DNA of 64,000 nt. It comes from Taudactylus pleione. Its lineage: Eukaryota; Chordata; Amphibia; Anura; Myobatrachidae. The stretch is from assembly GCA_031769625.1 (NCBI GenBank), contig JAUIMM010002531.1:1-64000 (forward strand), given 5' to 3'. The translations under genes were made by a program, and so were the position numbers. Under the pieces are notes generated by a model. It was not told the DNA's origin. It saw only the letters and a list, made by a program, of their open reading frames with translations, and searched no databases. How positions within the stretch are numbered: the first letter of the stretch is position 1; each line of letters begins with the position of its first letter. Below, one piece after another: positions 1 to 14,832 of the stretch.

Positions 1-3000
1 AGCTGTATAGTGGTAAATAGTATAGAAAATGGTGTATAGTGGTACATAGTATAGAATATGGTGCATAGAGGTACAGAGTAAAGAATATGGTGTATAGTGG
101 TAAATAGTATAGAATATGGTGTATAGTGGTACATAGAATATGGTGTATTGTGGTACATTGTATAGAATGTGGTTTAAAGCTGTATAGTGGCACATAGTTT
201 AGAATGTGGTGTATAGTGGTACATAATATAGAATGTGATGAAGAGCTGTATGGTGGTACATAGTATAGAACATGTTGTATAATGGTACATAGTATAGAAT
301 GTGGTGTAGAGCTGTATAATGGTACATAGTATAGAATGTGGTATAGAGCTGTATAGTGGTACATAGTATAGAATGTGGTACAGAGCTGTATAGTGGTACA
401 TGGCATAGAATATGTGGTAAAGCTGTTAAGTGGTATATAGTACAGAATATGGTGTAAAGTGGTACATAGTCTAGAATATGTTGTATAGTGGTATATAGTA
501 TAGAATATGGTGTATAGTGGTACATAGTATAGAAAAAGGTGTATAGTGGTACATAGTATAGAATGTTGTTTATAGTGGTACATAGTATAGAATATGGTGT
601 ATAGTGGTATATAGTATAGAACATGGTGTAGAGCAGAATATTGGTACATAGTATAAAATATGGTGTAGAGCTGTATAGTGGTACATAGTATAGAATGTGG
701 AGTATAGTGTTACATAGTATAGACTATGGTTTATTGTGGTACATGGTATAGAATGTGGTGTATAGTAGTATATAGTATAGAATATGGTGTAGAGCTGTAC
801 AGTGGTACATAGTATAGAATGTGGTGCAGAGCTGTATAGTGGTACATGGCATAGAATAAGGGGTAGAGCTGTATAGTGGTATATAGTATAGAATATGGTG
901 TAAAGTTGTACATAGTCTAGAATATGTTGTAAAGAGGTACATAGTATAGAATATTGTGTATAGAGGTACAAAGTATAGAATATGGTGTATAGTGGTACAT
1001 AGTATAGAATGTGGTGTAGTGCTGTATAATGGTACAAAGTGTAGAATTTGGTATAGAGATGTATAGTGATACATAGTATAGAAAATGGTATATAGAGGTA
1101 CATAGTATAGAATTTGGTGTAGAGCTGTATAGTGGTGCATAGCATAGAGTATTGTGTAGAGTGATACATAGCATAGAATATGGTGTAGAGCTGTATAGTG
1201 GTGCAGAGTATAGAATATGGTGTATAGTGCTACATATTACAGAATATGGTGTATATAGGTACATAGTATAGAATATGGTGTATAGTGGTATATAGTATAG
1301 AATATGGCGCATTGTGGTAAATTCTATAGAATATGGTGTATAGAGGTACATAGTACAGAATATGGTGTATAGTGGTATATAGTATAGAATATGGCGTATT
1401 GTGGTAAATTCTATAGAATATGGTGTATAGAGGTACATAGTATAGAATATGTTGTATAGAGGTACATAGTATAGAATATGGTGTATAGTGGTACATAGTA
1501 TAGAATGTGATGTAGAGCTGTATAGTGGTACATAGTATAGAATATGATGTATAGAGGTACATAGTATAGAATATGGTGTATAGAGGTACATAGTATAGAA
1601 TGTGGTGTAGTGGTACATAGTATAGAATGTGGTGTATAGTAGTACATAGTATAGAATACGGTGTAGAGCTGTATATTAGTACATAGTATAGAATATGGTG
1701 TAGTGTTGTATAGTGGTACATAGTATAGAATATGGGGTAGAGCTGTATAGTGGTACATAGTATAGAAAATGGTGTATAGAGGGAAAAAGTATAGAATGTG
1801 GTGTATAGTGGTACATAGAATAGAATATAGTGTATAAAGACACATAGTATAGAATATGGTGTATAGTGTTACATAGTATAGAATGTGTTGTATAGTGGTA
1901 CATAGTATATAATATGGTGTGTAGTGGTACACAGAATATGATGTATAGCGGTACATAGTATAGAATGTGGTGTATAGTGGTACATAGTATAGAATATGGT
2001 GTAGAGCTGTATAGTGGTACATAGTATAGAATGTGGTGTATAGTGCCACATACTATAGAATATGGTGTATAGGTACTTAGTATAGAATATGCTGTATAGT
2101 GGTACATAGCATAGAATATAGTGTAGAGGTTTATAGTGGTACATAGTATAGAATATGGTGTATAGTGGTAAATAGTATAGAATATGGTGTAGAGCTGTAT
2201 AGTGGTTCATAGTATAGAATATGGTGTATAGTGGTATATACATAGTACAGAATATGGGTTAGAGCTGTATAGTTGTATATCATATAAAATATGGTGTATA
2301 GAGGTAAATAGTATAGAATTTGGTGTATAGTGGTACATAGTATAGAATGTGGTGAAGAGCTGTATAATGTTACATAGTATAGGATGTGGTGTATAGTGGT
2401 ATATAGTATAGATTATGGTGTATAGAGGTACATATTATAGAATTTGGTGTATAGTAGTACATAGTCTAGAATGTGGAGTATAGTGGTATATAGTATAGAA
2501 TGTGGTGTAGAGCTATATAGTGGTACATCGTATAGAATATGGTGTATAGTGGTACATAGTATAGAATATGGTGTATAGAGGTACATAGTATAGAATATGG
2601 GGTATAGTGGTACATAGTATAGAATGTGGTGTATAGTGGTACATATTGGTACATAGTATAGAATGCGGAGTAGTGGTACATATGTAGAATGTGGTGTATA
2701 GTGGTGTATGGTGTAGACCTTTATAGTGGTACATTGTATAGAATGTGGTGTATAGTAGTACATAGTATAGAATACGGTGTAGAGCTGTATAGTGGTACAT
2801 AGTATAGAATATGGTGTGTAGAGGTACATAGTATAGAATGTGTTGTAGAGCTGTATAGTGGTACATAATATAGAATATGGTGTAGTGTTGTATAGTGGGA
2901 CATAGTATAGAATATGGTGTAGAGCTGTATTGTGGTACATAGTATAGAATATGGTGTATAGTGGTACATAGTATAGAATATTGTCGATAGAGGTACATAG

Positions 3001-6000
3001 TATAAAATATGGTGTATAGTGGTACATAGTTTGTAATATGGTGTATAGTGGTACATAGTATAGAATATGATGTACTGTGGTACATTGTATAGAATATGGT
3101 GTATAGAGGCACATAGTATAGAATATGGCGTATAGTGGTACATAGTATAGAATGTGGTATAGTGGTATATAGTATAGAATGTGGTGTATAGTAGTACATA
3201 GTATAGAATACGGTGTAGAGCTGTATAGTGGTACATGGTATAGAATGTGGTGTAGAGCTGTATAGTGGTACATAGTATAGAATATGGTGTTTAGTAGGAC
3301 ATAGTATAGAATGTGTTGTAGAGCTGTATAGTGGTACATAGTATAGAATATGGTGTATAGTGGTAAATAGTATAGAATATGGTGTATAGTGGTACATAGT
3401 ATAGAATATGGTGTTGAGCTGTATAGTGGTACATAGTATAGAATATGGTGTAGTGTTGTATAGTGGTACAAAGTATAGAATATGGTGTAGAGCTGTATTG
3501 TGGTACATATTATAGAATATGGTGTATTGTGGTACACAGTATAGAATATGGTATATAGAGGTACATAGTATAGAATTTGGTGTAGAGCTGTATAGTGGTG
3601 CATAGTATAGAGTATTGTGTATAGTGATGCATAGCATAGAATATGTTGTAGAGCTGTATAGTGGTGCAGAGTGTAGAATATGGTGGATAGTGCAACCTAG
3701 TATAGAATATGATATATAGTGTTATATAGTATAGAATGTGGTGTAGAGCTGTATAGTGGTACATAGTATATAATATTGTGTATAGTGGTAGATAGTATAG
3801 AATATGGTGTATAGAGGTACATAGTCCAGATTATGGTGTACAATGGTACATAGTATAGAATGTAGTGTATAGTGGTACATAATGGTACATAGTATAGAAT
3901 GTGGTGTAGTGGTACTTAGTATAGAATGTGGTGTATAGTGGTATATGGTGTAGAGCTGTATAGTGGTACATAGTATAGAATGTGGTGTATAGTAGTACAT
4001 AGTATAGAATACGTTGTAGAGCTGTATAGTGGTACATAGTATAGAATGTGGTGTAGAGCTGTATAGTGGTACATAGTATAAAATATGGTGTATAGTGGTA
4101 CATAGTATAGAATATGGAGTATAGTAATACATAGTATAGAATATGGTGTAGAGCTGTATAGTGGTACATAGTATAGAATATGGTGTAGTGTTGTATAGTG
4201 GTACATAGTATAGAAAATAGTGTAGAGCTGTATTGTGGTACATAGTATAGAATATGGTGTATATAGGTACATAGTATAGAAAATGGTGTATAGAGGTACA
4301 TAGTATGGAATTCGGTGTATAGTTGTACATAGTATAGAATATGGTGTATTGTGGTACATTGTATAGAATATGGTATATAGAGGTACAAAGTATAGAATAT
4401 GGTGTATAGTGGAACATAGTATAGAATGTGGTGTAGAGCTGTATAGTGGTACATAGCATAGAATATAGTGTAGAGGTTTATAGTGGTACATAGTATAGAA
4501 TATGGTGTATAGTGGTAAATAGTATAGAATATGGTATAGAGCTGTATAGTGGTTCATAGTACAGAATATGGGTAGAGCTGTATAGTTGTATATCGTATAG
4601 AATATGGTGTATAGTGGTACATAGTCTAGAATATGTTGTATACAGGTACATAGTATAGAATATGGTGTATAGAGGTACATAGTATAGAATATGGTGTATA
4701 GTGGTACATAGTATAGAATGTGATGTAGAGCTGTATAGTGGTACATAGTATAGAATATGATGTATAGAGGTACATAGTATAGAATATGGTGTATAGAGGT
4801 ACATAGTATAGAATATGGTGTATAGTGGTACATAGTATAGAATGTGGTGTATAGTGGTATATAGTGGTACATAGTATAGAATGTGGTGTAGTGGTACATA
4901 GTATAGAATGTGGTGTATAGTAGTACATAGTATAGAATATGGTGTAGAGCTGTATATTAGTACATAGTATAGAATATGGTGTAGTGTTGTAAAGTGGTAC
5001 ATAGTATAGAAAATGGTGTATAGTGGGAAAAAGTATGGAATGTGGTGTATAGTGGTACATAGTATAGAATATAGTGTATAAAGGCACATAGTATAGAATA
5101 TGGTGTATAGTGGTACATATTATAGAATGTGTAGTATAGTTGTACATTAGTATATAATATGGTGTATAGTGGTACACAGAATATGATGTATAGCGGTACA
5201 TAGTATAGAATGTGTTGTAGAGCAGAATAGTGGTACATAGTATAGAATATGGTGTATAGTGGTACATAGTATAGAATATGGTGTAGAGTTGTATAGTGGT
5301 ACATAGTATAGAATGTGGTGTATAGTGCTACATACTATAGAATATGGTGTATAGAGGTACTTAGTATAGAATATGCTGTTTAGTGGTACATAGCATAGAA
5401 TATAGTGTAGAGGTTTATAGTGGTACATAGTATAGAATATGGTGTATAGTGGTAAATAGTATAGAATATGGTGTAGAGCTGTATAGTGGTTCATAGTATA
5501 GAATATGGTGTATAGTGGTATATACATAGTACAGAATATGGGGTAGAGCTGTATAGTTGTTTATCGTATAGAATATGGTGTATAGTGGTAAAATTGTATA
5601 GAATATGGTTAATAGTGGTATATAGTATAGAATAAGGTGTATAGAGGTAAATAGTATAGAATAAGGTGTATAGTGGTACATAGTATAGAATGTGGTGAAG
5701 AGCTGTATAATGGTACATAGTATAGGATGTAGTGTATAGTGGTATATAGTATACATTATGGTGTATAGAGGTACATAGTCTAGAATGTGGAGTATAGTGG
5801 TATATAGTATAGAATGTGGTGTAGAGCTATATAGTGGTACATCGTATAGAATATGGTGTATAGTGGTACATAGTATAGAATATGGTGTATAGAGGTACAT
5901 AGTATAGAATATGAGGTATAGTGGTACATAGTATAGAATGTGGTGTATAGTGGTACATAGTGGTACATAGTATAGAATGTGGTGTAGTGGTACATATGTA

Positions 6001-7712
6001 GAATGTGGTGTAGAGCTGTATAGTGGTACATTGTATAGAATCTGATGTAGAGCTGTATAGTGGTACATAGAATAGAATATGGTGTGTAGAGGTACATAGT
6101 ATAGAATGTGTTGTAGAGCTGTATAGTGGTACATAGTATAGAATATGGTGTATAGTTGTACATAGTATAGAATATGGTGTTGAGCTGTATAGTGGTACAT
6201 AGTATAAAATATGGTGTAGAGTTGTATAGTGGGACATAGTATAGAATATGGTGTAGAGCTGTATTGTGGTACATAGTATAGAATATGGTGTATAGTGGTA
6301 CAAAGTATAGAATATGGTCTATAGAGGTACATAGTATAAAATATGGTGTATAGTGGTACATAGTAAGGAATACGGTGTATAGTGGTACATAGTATAGAAT
6401 ATGGTGTATTGTGGTACATTGTATAGAATATGGTGTATAGAGGTACATAGTATAAAATATGGTGTATAGTGGTACATAGTATAGAATGTGGTATAGTGGT
6501 ACATAGTATAGAATGCGGTGTATAGTTGTATATGGTTTAGAGCTGTATAGTGGTACATAGTATAGAATGTGGTGTAGAGCTGTATAGTGGTACATAGTAT
6601 AGAATGTTTTGTAGAGCTGTATAGTGGTACATAGTATAGAATGTGGTGTAGAGCTGTATAGTGGTACATAGTATAGAATATGTTGTATAGTAGTACATAG
6701 TATAGAATGTGTTGTAGAGCTGTATAGTGGTACATAGCATAGAATATGGTGTATAGTGGTAAATAGTATAGAATATGGTGTATAGTGGTATATAGTATAG
6801 AAAATGGTGTTGAGCTGTATAGTGGTACATAGTATAGAATATGGTGTAGTGTTGTATAGTGGTACAAAGTATAGAATATGGTGTAGAGCTGTATTGTGGT
6901 ACATATTATAGAATATGGTGTATAGTGGTACATAGTATAGAATATGGTATATAGAGGTACATAGTACAGAATTTGGTGTAGAGCTGTATAGTGGTGCATA
7001 GTATAGAGTATGGTGTATAGTGATACATAGCATAGAATATGGTGTATAGAGGTACATAGTCCAGATTATGGTGTACAATGGTACATAGTATAGAATGTGG
7101 TGTATAGTGGTACATAGTGGTACATAGTATAGAATGTGGTGTAGTGGTACATAGTTTAGAATGTGGTGTATAGTGGTATATGGTGTAGAGCTGTATAGTG
7201 GTACATAGTATATAATGTGGTGTATAGTAGTACATAGTATAGAATACGGTGTAGAGCTGTATAGTGGTACATAGTATAGAATGTGGTGTAGAGCTGTATA
7301 GTGGTACATAGTATAAAATATGGTGTATAGTGGTACATAGTATAGAATATGGTGTATAGTAGTACATAGTATAGAATATGGTGTAGAGCTGTATAGTGGC
7401 ACATAGTATAGAATATGGTGTAGTGTTGTATAGTGGTACATAGTATAGAAAATAGTGTAGAGCTGTATTGTGGTACATAGTATAGAAAATGGTGTAAAGA
7501 GGTACATATTATGGAATACAGTGTATAGTTGTACATAATATAGAATATGGTGTATTGTGGTACATTGTATAGAATATGGTATATAGAGGTACAAAGTATA
7601 GAATATGGTGTATAGTCGTACATAGTATAGAATGTGGTGTATAGTGGTACATAGTATAGAATTTGCTGTAGAGCTGTATAGTGGTACATAGTATAGAAAA
7701 TGGTGTATAGAG
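1..7712 (-). repeat. Satellite A block 1 (G-rich strand on +)
   Basis: Tandem 29/37-bp units with the G-rich strand on +. The block runs off the left window edge, so its true start is unknown. Its first 2 kb is a rearranged direct copy of block 5: 241 onward matches 26,174 onward at a shift of 25,933, and the shift drops to about 25,553 by position 1,148 because of internal duplications or deletions. The rare 4-bp variant ggtatatacatagtac occurs near 2,234 and 5,518, marking two related segments about 3.3 kb apart. No gene is present. The longest open frame, on the minus strand at 5,780-7,735, is a by-product of the stop-free C-rich strand. Confidence 0.93.
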
Positions 7713-7720
7713 GTGTATAT

Positions 7721-10700
7721 TCCACAATACACCATATACTATGTACCACTATACACCATATTCTATACTATGTACCACTATTCACCATATTCTATATTAT
7801 GTACCTCTATACACAATATTATATACTACATACCTCTATACACCATATTCTATACTATATATACCACTATACACCATATTATATACTATGTACCACTATA
7901 CAACTCATTATATACTATGTACCACTATACACCATATTCTATACTATGTGTCTTTATACACTATATTCTATACTATGTACCACTATACACCACATTCTAT
8001 ACTTTTTCCCTCTATACACCATTTTCTATACTATGTACCAATATACAACTCTACACCATATTCTACATTATGTACCACTATACAACACTACACCATATTC
8101 TATACTATGTACTACTATACACCACATTCTATACTATGTACCACTACACCACATTCTATACTATGTACCACTATATACCACTATACACCACATTCTATAC
8201 TATGTACCACTATACACCATATTCTATACTATGTACCTCTATACACCATATTCTATACTATGTACCTCTATACATCATATTCTATACTATGAACCACTAT
8301 ACAGCTCTACATCACATTCTATACTATGTACCACTATACACCATATTCTATACTATGTACCTCTATACACCATATTCTATACTATGTACCTCTATACAAC
8401 ATATTCTAGACTATGTACCACTTTACACCATATTCTATACTATATACCACTATACAGCTCTACCCCATATTCTATGCCATGTACCACTATACAGCTCTGC
8501 ACCACATTCTATACTATGTTCCACTGTACAGCTCTACACAATATTCTATACTATATACTACTATACACCACATTCTATACTATGTACCACTATAAACCAT
8601 ATTCTATACTATGTAACACTATACACCACATTCTATACTATGTACCACTATACAGCTCTACACCATATTTTATACTATATACCAATATTCAGCTCTACAC
8701 CATGTTCTATACTATATACCACTATACACCATATTCTATACTATGTACCACTATACACCATATTCTATACTATATACCACTATACAACATATTCTAGACT
8801 ATATACCACTTTACACCATATTCTACACTACATACCTCTTAACAGCTCTACCCCATATTCTATGCCATGTACCACTATACAGCTCTGTACCACATTCTAT
8901 ACTAAGTACCACTATACAGCTCTACACCAAATTCTATACAATGTACCACTATACACCACATTCTATACTATTTACCTCTATACACCATATTCTGTACTAT
9001 GTACCTCTATACACCATATTCTATACAATTTACCACAATACACCATATTCTATACTATATACCACTATACACCATATTCTTTACTATGTACCTATATACA
9101 CCATATTCTATACTATGTACCACTATACAGCTCTACATCACATTCTATACTATGTACCACTATACAACATATTCTATACAATTTACCACAATACACCATA
9201 TTCTATACTATATACCACTATACACCATATTCTTTACTATGTACCTATATACACCATATTCTATACTATGTACCACTATACACCATATTCTATACTATGT
9301 ACCACTATACAGCTCTACACCAAATTCTATACTATATACCACTATACACCATATTCTGTAATATGTAGCACTATACACCATATTCTATGCTCTGCACCAC
9401 TATACAGCTCTACACCATATTCTATGCTATGTATTACTCTACACAATACTCTATACTATGCACCACTATACAGCTCTACACCAAATTCTATACTATGTAC
9501 CTCTATATACCATATTCTATACTATGTACCACTATACAGCTCTATACCAAATTCTACACTATGTACCATTATACAGCTCTACACCACATTCTATACTATG
9601 TACCACTATACATCATATTCTATACTATGTACCACTATACAGCTCTACATCACATTCTACACTATGTACCACTATACAACATATTCTATACTATGTACCT
9701 CTATACACAATATTCTATACTATATACCACTATACACCATATTCTAGACTATGTACCACTTTACACCATATTCTGTACTATATACCACTTAACAGCTTTA
9801 CCCCATATTCTATGCCATGTACCACTGTACAGCTCTGTACCACATTCTATACTATATACCACTATACAGCTCTATACCACATTCTATACTATGTACCATT
9901 ATACAGCTCTACACCACATTCTATACTATGTACCATTATACAACATGTTCTATACTATGTACCACTATACAGCTCTTCATCACATTCTATATTATGTACC
10001 ACTATACACCACATTCAATACTATGTACCACTATACAGCTTTAAAACAACATTCTATACAATGTACCACAATACACCATATTCTATGTACCACTATACAC
10101 CATATTCTATAATATGTACCACTATACACCATATTCTATACTATGTACCACTATACACCATATACTATACTATATACCACTATACAGCTCTACCCCATAA
10201 TCTATACCATGTACCACTATACACCATATTCTATACTATGTATCACGTTACACCATATTCTATACTATGTATCACTATGCACCATATTCTATACTATGTA
10301 CCACTATACTGCTCCACACCATATTTTATGCTATTTACCACAAACTATACACCATATTCTATACTATGTACCACTATACAGCTCAACACCATATTCTATA
10401 CTATGTACCACTATACAACTCTACACTATATTCTATACTATGTACCACTATACACAACATTCTATACTTTTTCCCACTATACACCATTTTCTATACTATG
10501 TACCACTATACAGCTCTACACCATATTCTATACTATGTACCACTATACAACACTACACCATATTCTATACTATGTACTAATATACAGCTCTACACCGTAT
10601 TCTATACTATGTACAACTAAACACCATATTCTATACTATGTACCACTATACAACACTACACCAAATTCAATACTATGTACCATTATACAGCTCTACACCA

Positions 10701-11987
10701 CATTCTATACTATGTACAACTAAACACCATATTCTATACTATGTACCACAATACAGCTCTACATCATATTCTATATTATATACCACTATACACCATATTC
10801 TATACTATGTATCACTTTACACCACATTATATACTATGTACCACTATACACCATATTCTATTCTATGTAGCACTATACACCATATTCTATACTATGTACC
10901 ACTATACAGCTCTACACCACATTCTGTACTATATACCACTATACACCATATTCTATAATATGTACCACTATACATCTCTACACCATATTATATGCTATGT
11001 ATCACTATACACAATACTCTATACTATGCACCACTGTACAGCTATACACTATATTCTATATTATATACCACTATACACACTGTTGTATACTATGTACCAC
11101 TATACAGCTCTACACCATATTCTATACTATGTACCACTATACAGCTGTACACGACATTCTATATTTTGTACCACTATACACCATATTCTAGACTATGTAC
11201 CACTATACACCATATTTTATACTATGTACATCTATACACCATATTCTATACTACGTACCTCTATACACCATATTCTATACTTTATACCACTATACACCAT
11301 ATTCTATACTATGTACCACTATAAACCATATTCTATACTATAAACAAATATATATCTCACCCCATATTCTATACTATGTACTACTATACACCATTTTCTA
11401 TACTATGAACCACTATACAGCTCTACACCATATTCTATACTATATACCACTATACACCATATTCTAAACTATGTACCACTATTCACCTCTACACCATATT
11501 CTATACTATGTACCACTATACAGCTGTATACCACATTCTATACTATGTACCACTATACAGCTCTACACCATATTCTATACTATATACTACTATACACCAC
11601 ATTCTATACTTTGTACCTCTATACACCACATTCTAGACTACGTACCACTATACACCATATTCTATAAAATGTAACACTATACACCTCATTCCATATTATA
11701 TACCACTATACAGCTCTACACCACATTCTATACTATGTACCACTGCACACCATATTCTATACTTTGTACCTCTATACACCACATTCTAGACTACGTACCA
11801 CTATACACCATATTCTATACTATGTACCACTATACAGCTCTACACCACATTCTATACTTTGTACCACTATACACCATATTCTATGTAACACTATACACCA
11901 CATTCTAGACTATGTACCACTATACACCATATTCTATACTATGTAACTCAATACACCATAATTTATACTATATACCACTATACACCA
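7721..11987 (+). repeat. Satellite A block 2 (C-rich strand on +)
   Basis: The same minisatellite as block 1 but inverted, so the C-rich strand reads on +. From about 7,850 rightward it is the reverse complement of block 5 down from about 28,110. The mirrored coordinate sums are about 35,961 (8,292 pairs with 27,669), 36,151 (10,044 with 26,107) and 36,276 (11,946 with 24,330). The stepwise changes mean the block has about 190 and about 124 bp that the right-hand copy lacks. Nothing other than repeat units is seen. Confidence 0.93.
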
Positions 11988-14590
11988 AGAATATTGTATA
12001 TAGAGGTACAAAGTATAGAATAAGGTATATAGTGGTACATAGTATAGAATATGGTGTATAGTGGTACAGAGTAAAGAAAATGGGGTAGAGCTGTATAGTT
12101 CTATATAGTATAGAATATGGTGTATAGTGGTACATTGTATATAATATGGTGTATAGAGGTACATAGTATAGAATGTGGTGTATAGTGGTACATAGTATAG
12201 AATATGGTGTAAAGTGGTACATAGTATTGAATATGGTGTATAGTGGTACATAGTAAAGAATATGGTGTAGAGCTGTATAGTGCTACATAGTACAGAAAAT
12301 GGTGTAGAGCAGTATAGTGGTACATAGTTTAGAATATTGTGTAGAGCTGTTTTGTGGTACATAGTAGAGAATATGGTGTATAGTGGTACATAGTATAGAA
12401 TATGGTGTATAGAGGTACATAGTATAGAATATGGTGTATAGCGTTACATAGTATAGAATGTGGTGTATAGTGGTATATAGTATAGAATATGGTGTAAAGT
12501 GGTACATAGTATTGAATATGGTGTATAGTGGCACATAGTAAAGAATATGGTGTAGAGCTGTATAGTGGTACATAGTTTAGAATATTGTGTAGAGCTGTTT
12601 TGTGGTACATAGTAGAGAATATGGTGTATAGTGGTACATAGTATAGAATATGGTGTATAGAGGCACATAGTACAGAATATGGTGTGTATTGGTGCATAGT
12701 ATATAAAATAGTGTATAATGGTACATAGTGGTACATAGTATAGAATGTGGTGTATAGTGGTATATGATGTATAGCTGTATAGTGGTACATAGTATAGAAT
12801 GTGGTGTATAGTAGTACATAGTATAGAATATGGTGTAGAGCTGCATAGTGGTACATAGTATAGAATGTCGTGTAGAGCTGTACAGTGGTACATAGTATAG
12901 AATATGGTGTGTAGTGGTACATAGTATAGATTGTGGTGAATTGCTGTATAGTGGTACATAGTTTAGAATATGGTGTAAAGTGGTACATAGTATAGAATAT
13001 GTTGTATAATGGTACATATTATAGAAAATGGTGTAGTGCTGTAGAGTGGTACATAGTATAGAATATGGTGTAGAGCTGTATTGTGGTACATAGTATAGAA
13101 TATGGTGTATAGTGGTACAAAGTATAGAATATGGTGTATAGTTGTACATAGTAAAGAATATGGTGTAGAGCTGTATAGTGGTACATAGTTTAGAATATTG
13201 TGTAGAGCTGTTTTGTGGTACATAGTAGAGAATATGGTGTATAGTGGTACATAGTATAGAATATGGTGTATAGAGGCACATAGTACAGAATATGGGGTGT
13301 ATTGGTGCATAGTATATAAAATAGTGTATAATGGTACATAGTGGTACATAGTATAGAATGTGGTGTATAGTGGTATATGATGTAGAGCTGTATAGTGGTA
13401 CATAGTATAGAATGTGGTGTATAGTAGTACATAGTATAGAATATGGTGTAGAGCTGCATAGTGGTACATAGTATAGAATGTGGTGTATAGTGGTATATAG
13501 TATAGAATATGGTGTAAAGTGGTACATAGTATAGAATATGGTGTGTAGTGGTACATAGTATAGATTGTGGTGAATTGCTGTATAGTGGTACATAGTTTAG
13601 AATATGGTGTAAAGTGGTACATAGTATAGAATATGTTGTATAATGGTACATGGTATAGAATTTGGTGTAGAACTGTATAGTGATACATAGTATAGAAAAT
13701 GGTGTAGTGCTGTAGAGTGGTACATAGTATAGAATATGGTGTAGAGCTATATTGTGGTACATAGTATAGAATATGGTGTATAGTGGTACAAAGTATAGAA
13801 TATGGTGTATAGTTGTACATAGTATAGAATATGGTGTATTGTGGTACATAGTATAGAATATGGTTTATAGTGGTACATAGTATAGAATATGGTGTATAGA
13901 GGTACATAGTATAGAATATGGTGTATAGTGGTACATAGTATAGAATTTGGAGTAGAGCTGTATAGTGGTACATAGTATAAAATAATGTGTATAGAGGAAC
14001 ATAGCATAGAATTTGGTATAGAGCTGAATAGTGGTACATAGTATAGAATGTGGTGTATAGTGGTACATAGTATAGAATGTGGTATAAAGCTGTATAATGG
14101 TACATAGTATAGAATATAGTGTATAGAGGCACATAGTATAGAATATGGTGTATAGTGGTACATAGTATATTATATGGTGTATAGAGGTACATAGTATAGA
14201 ATATGGTGTATAGAGGTACATCATCTAGAATATGGTGTATAGTGGTACATAGTATAGAATGTGGTGTAGAGCGGTATAGTGGTACATAGTATAGAATGTG
14301 GTGTATAGTGCTAAATACTATAGAATATTGTGTATAGAGGTACTTAGTATAGAATGTGGTCTATAGTAGTATATAGTATAGAATATGGTGTAGAGCTGTA
14401 TAGTTGTACATAGTATAGAATGTGGTATAGAGCTGTATAGTGGTACATAACACAGAATATAGTGTAGAGGTTTATAGTGGTACATAGTATAGAATATGGT
14501 GTATAGTGGTAAATAGTATAGAATATGGTGTAGAGCTGTATAGTGGTTCATAGTATAGAATATGGTGTATAGTGGTATATACATAGTACA
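7850..14590 (+). repeat. Left arm of a giant inverted duplication
   Basis: This arm spans the end of block 2, the 11,988 junction and block 3. Read as reverse complement it matches about 22,340-28,110. Anchors: 11,981-11,990 pairs with 24,286-24,295; 12,444-12,959 pairs with 23,317-23,832; 9,817-10,044 with 26,107-26,334; 14,318-14,584 with about 22,350-22,616. The arm is about 6.7 kb against about 5.8 kb for the partner. The excess is explained by about 690, 124 and 190 bp of extra units. Ends are approximate because any two stretches of this satellite align. Confidence 0.88.
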
Positions 14591-14793
14591 GAATATGGGG
14601 TAGAGCTGTATAGTTGTATATCAAATAGAATATGGTGTATAGTTGTACATTGTATAGAATATGGTTAATAGTGGTATATAGCATAGAATATGGTGTATAG
14701 AGGTAAATAGTATAGAATATGGTGTATAGTGGTACATAGTATAGAATGTGGTGAAGAGCTGTATAATGGTACATAGTATAGGATGTGGTGTAT
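11988..14793 (-). repeat. Satellite A block 3 (G-rich strand on +)
   Basis: Polarity flips back to G-rich on + at about 11,988, where a C-rich unit ends in acacc and is followed directly by aagaatattgtatatagagg. The block mirrors the right part of block 4 (about 22,340-24,287): 12,444-12,959 pairs exactly with 23,317-23,832 under coordinate sum 36,276. It contains an abutting tandem duplication (12,541-13,153 and 13,154-about 13,823) that the mirror copy lacks. The landmark variant ggtatatacatagtac lies near 14,575. Confidence 0.93.
12541..13823 (-). repeat. Abutting tandem duplication of about 0.61-0.67 kb in block 3
   Basis: Copy 1 is 12,541-13,153 and copy 2 starts at 13,154. Matching landmarks show the shift: aagaatatgg at 12,541 and 13,154 (613 bp), and the aggcacatag stretch at 12,661 and 13,274 (613 bp). 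The shift grows to 634 bp near 12,959/13,593 and to about 670 bp at the end, because the second copy has gained extra units. The inverted partner arm has one copy only, so this duplication most likely arose after the arms were formed, or was lost from the other arm. Confidence 0.85.
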
Positions 14794-14832
14794 AGTGGTA
14801 TATATACATCACATCAGTGGTATATATACATC
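14794..14832. other. Polarity-switch junction with 17-bp direct repeat
   Basis: The 17-bp sequence agtggtatatatacatc occurs at 14,794-14,810 and again at 14,816-14,832, separated by acatc. To the left the array is G-rich on +; to the right (gtatacaccgtattcc) it is C-rich on +. Neither the TATATATACATC stretch nor the short spacer is a normal part of the unit. The short duplication at the breakpoint resembles template-switch or end-joining repair, but that is inference. Confidence 0.8.
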
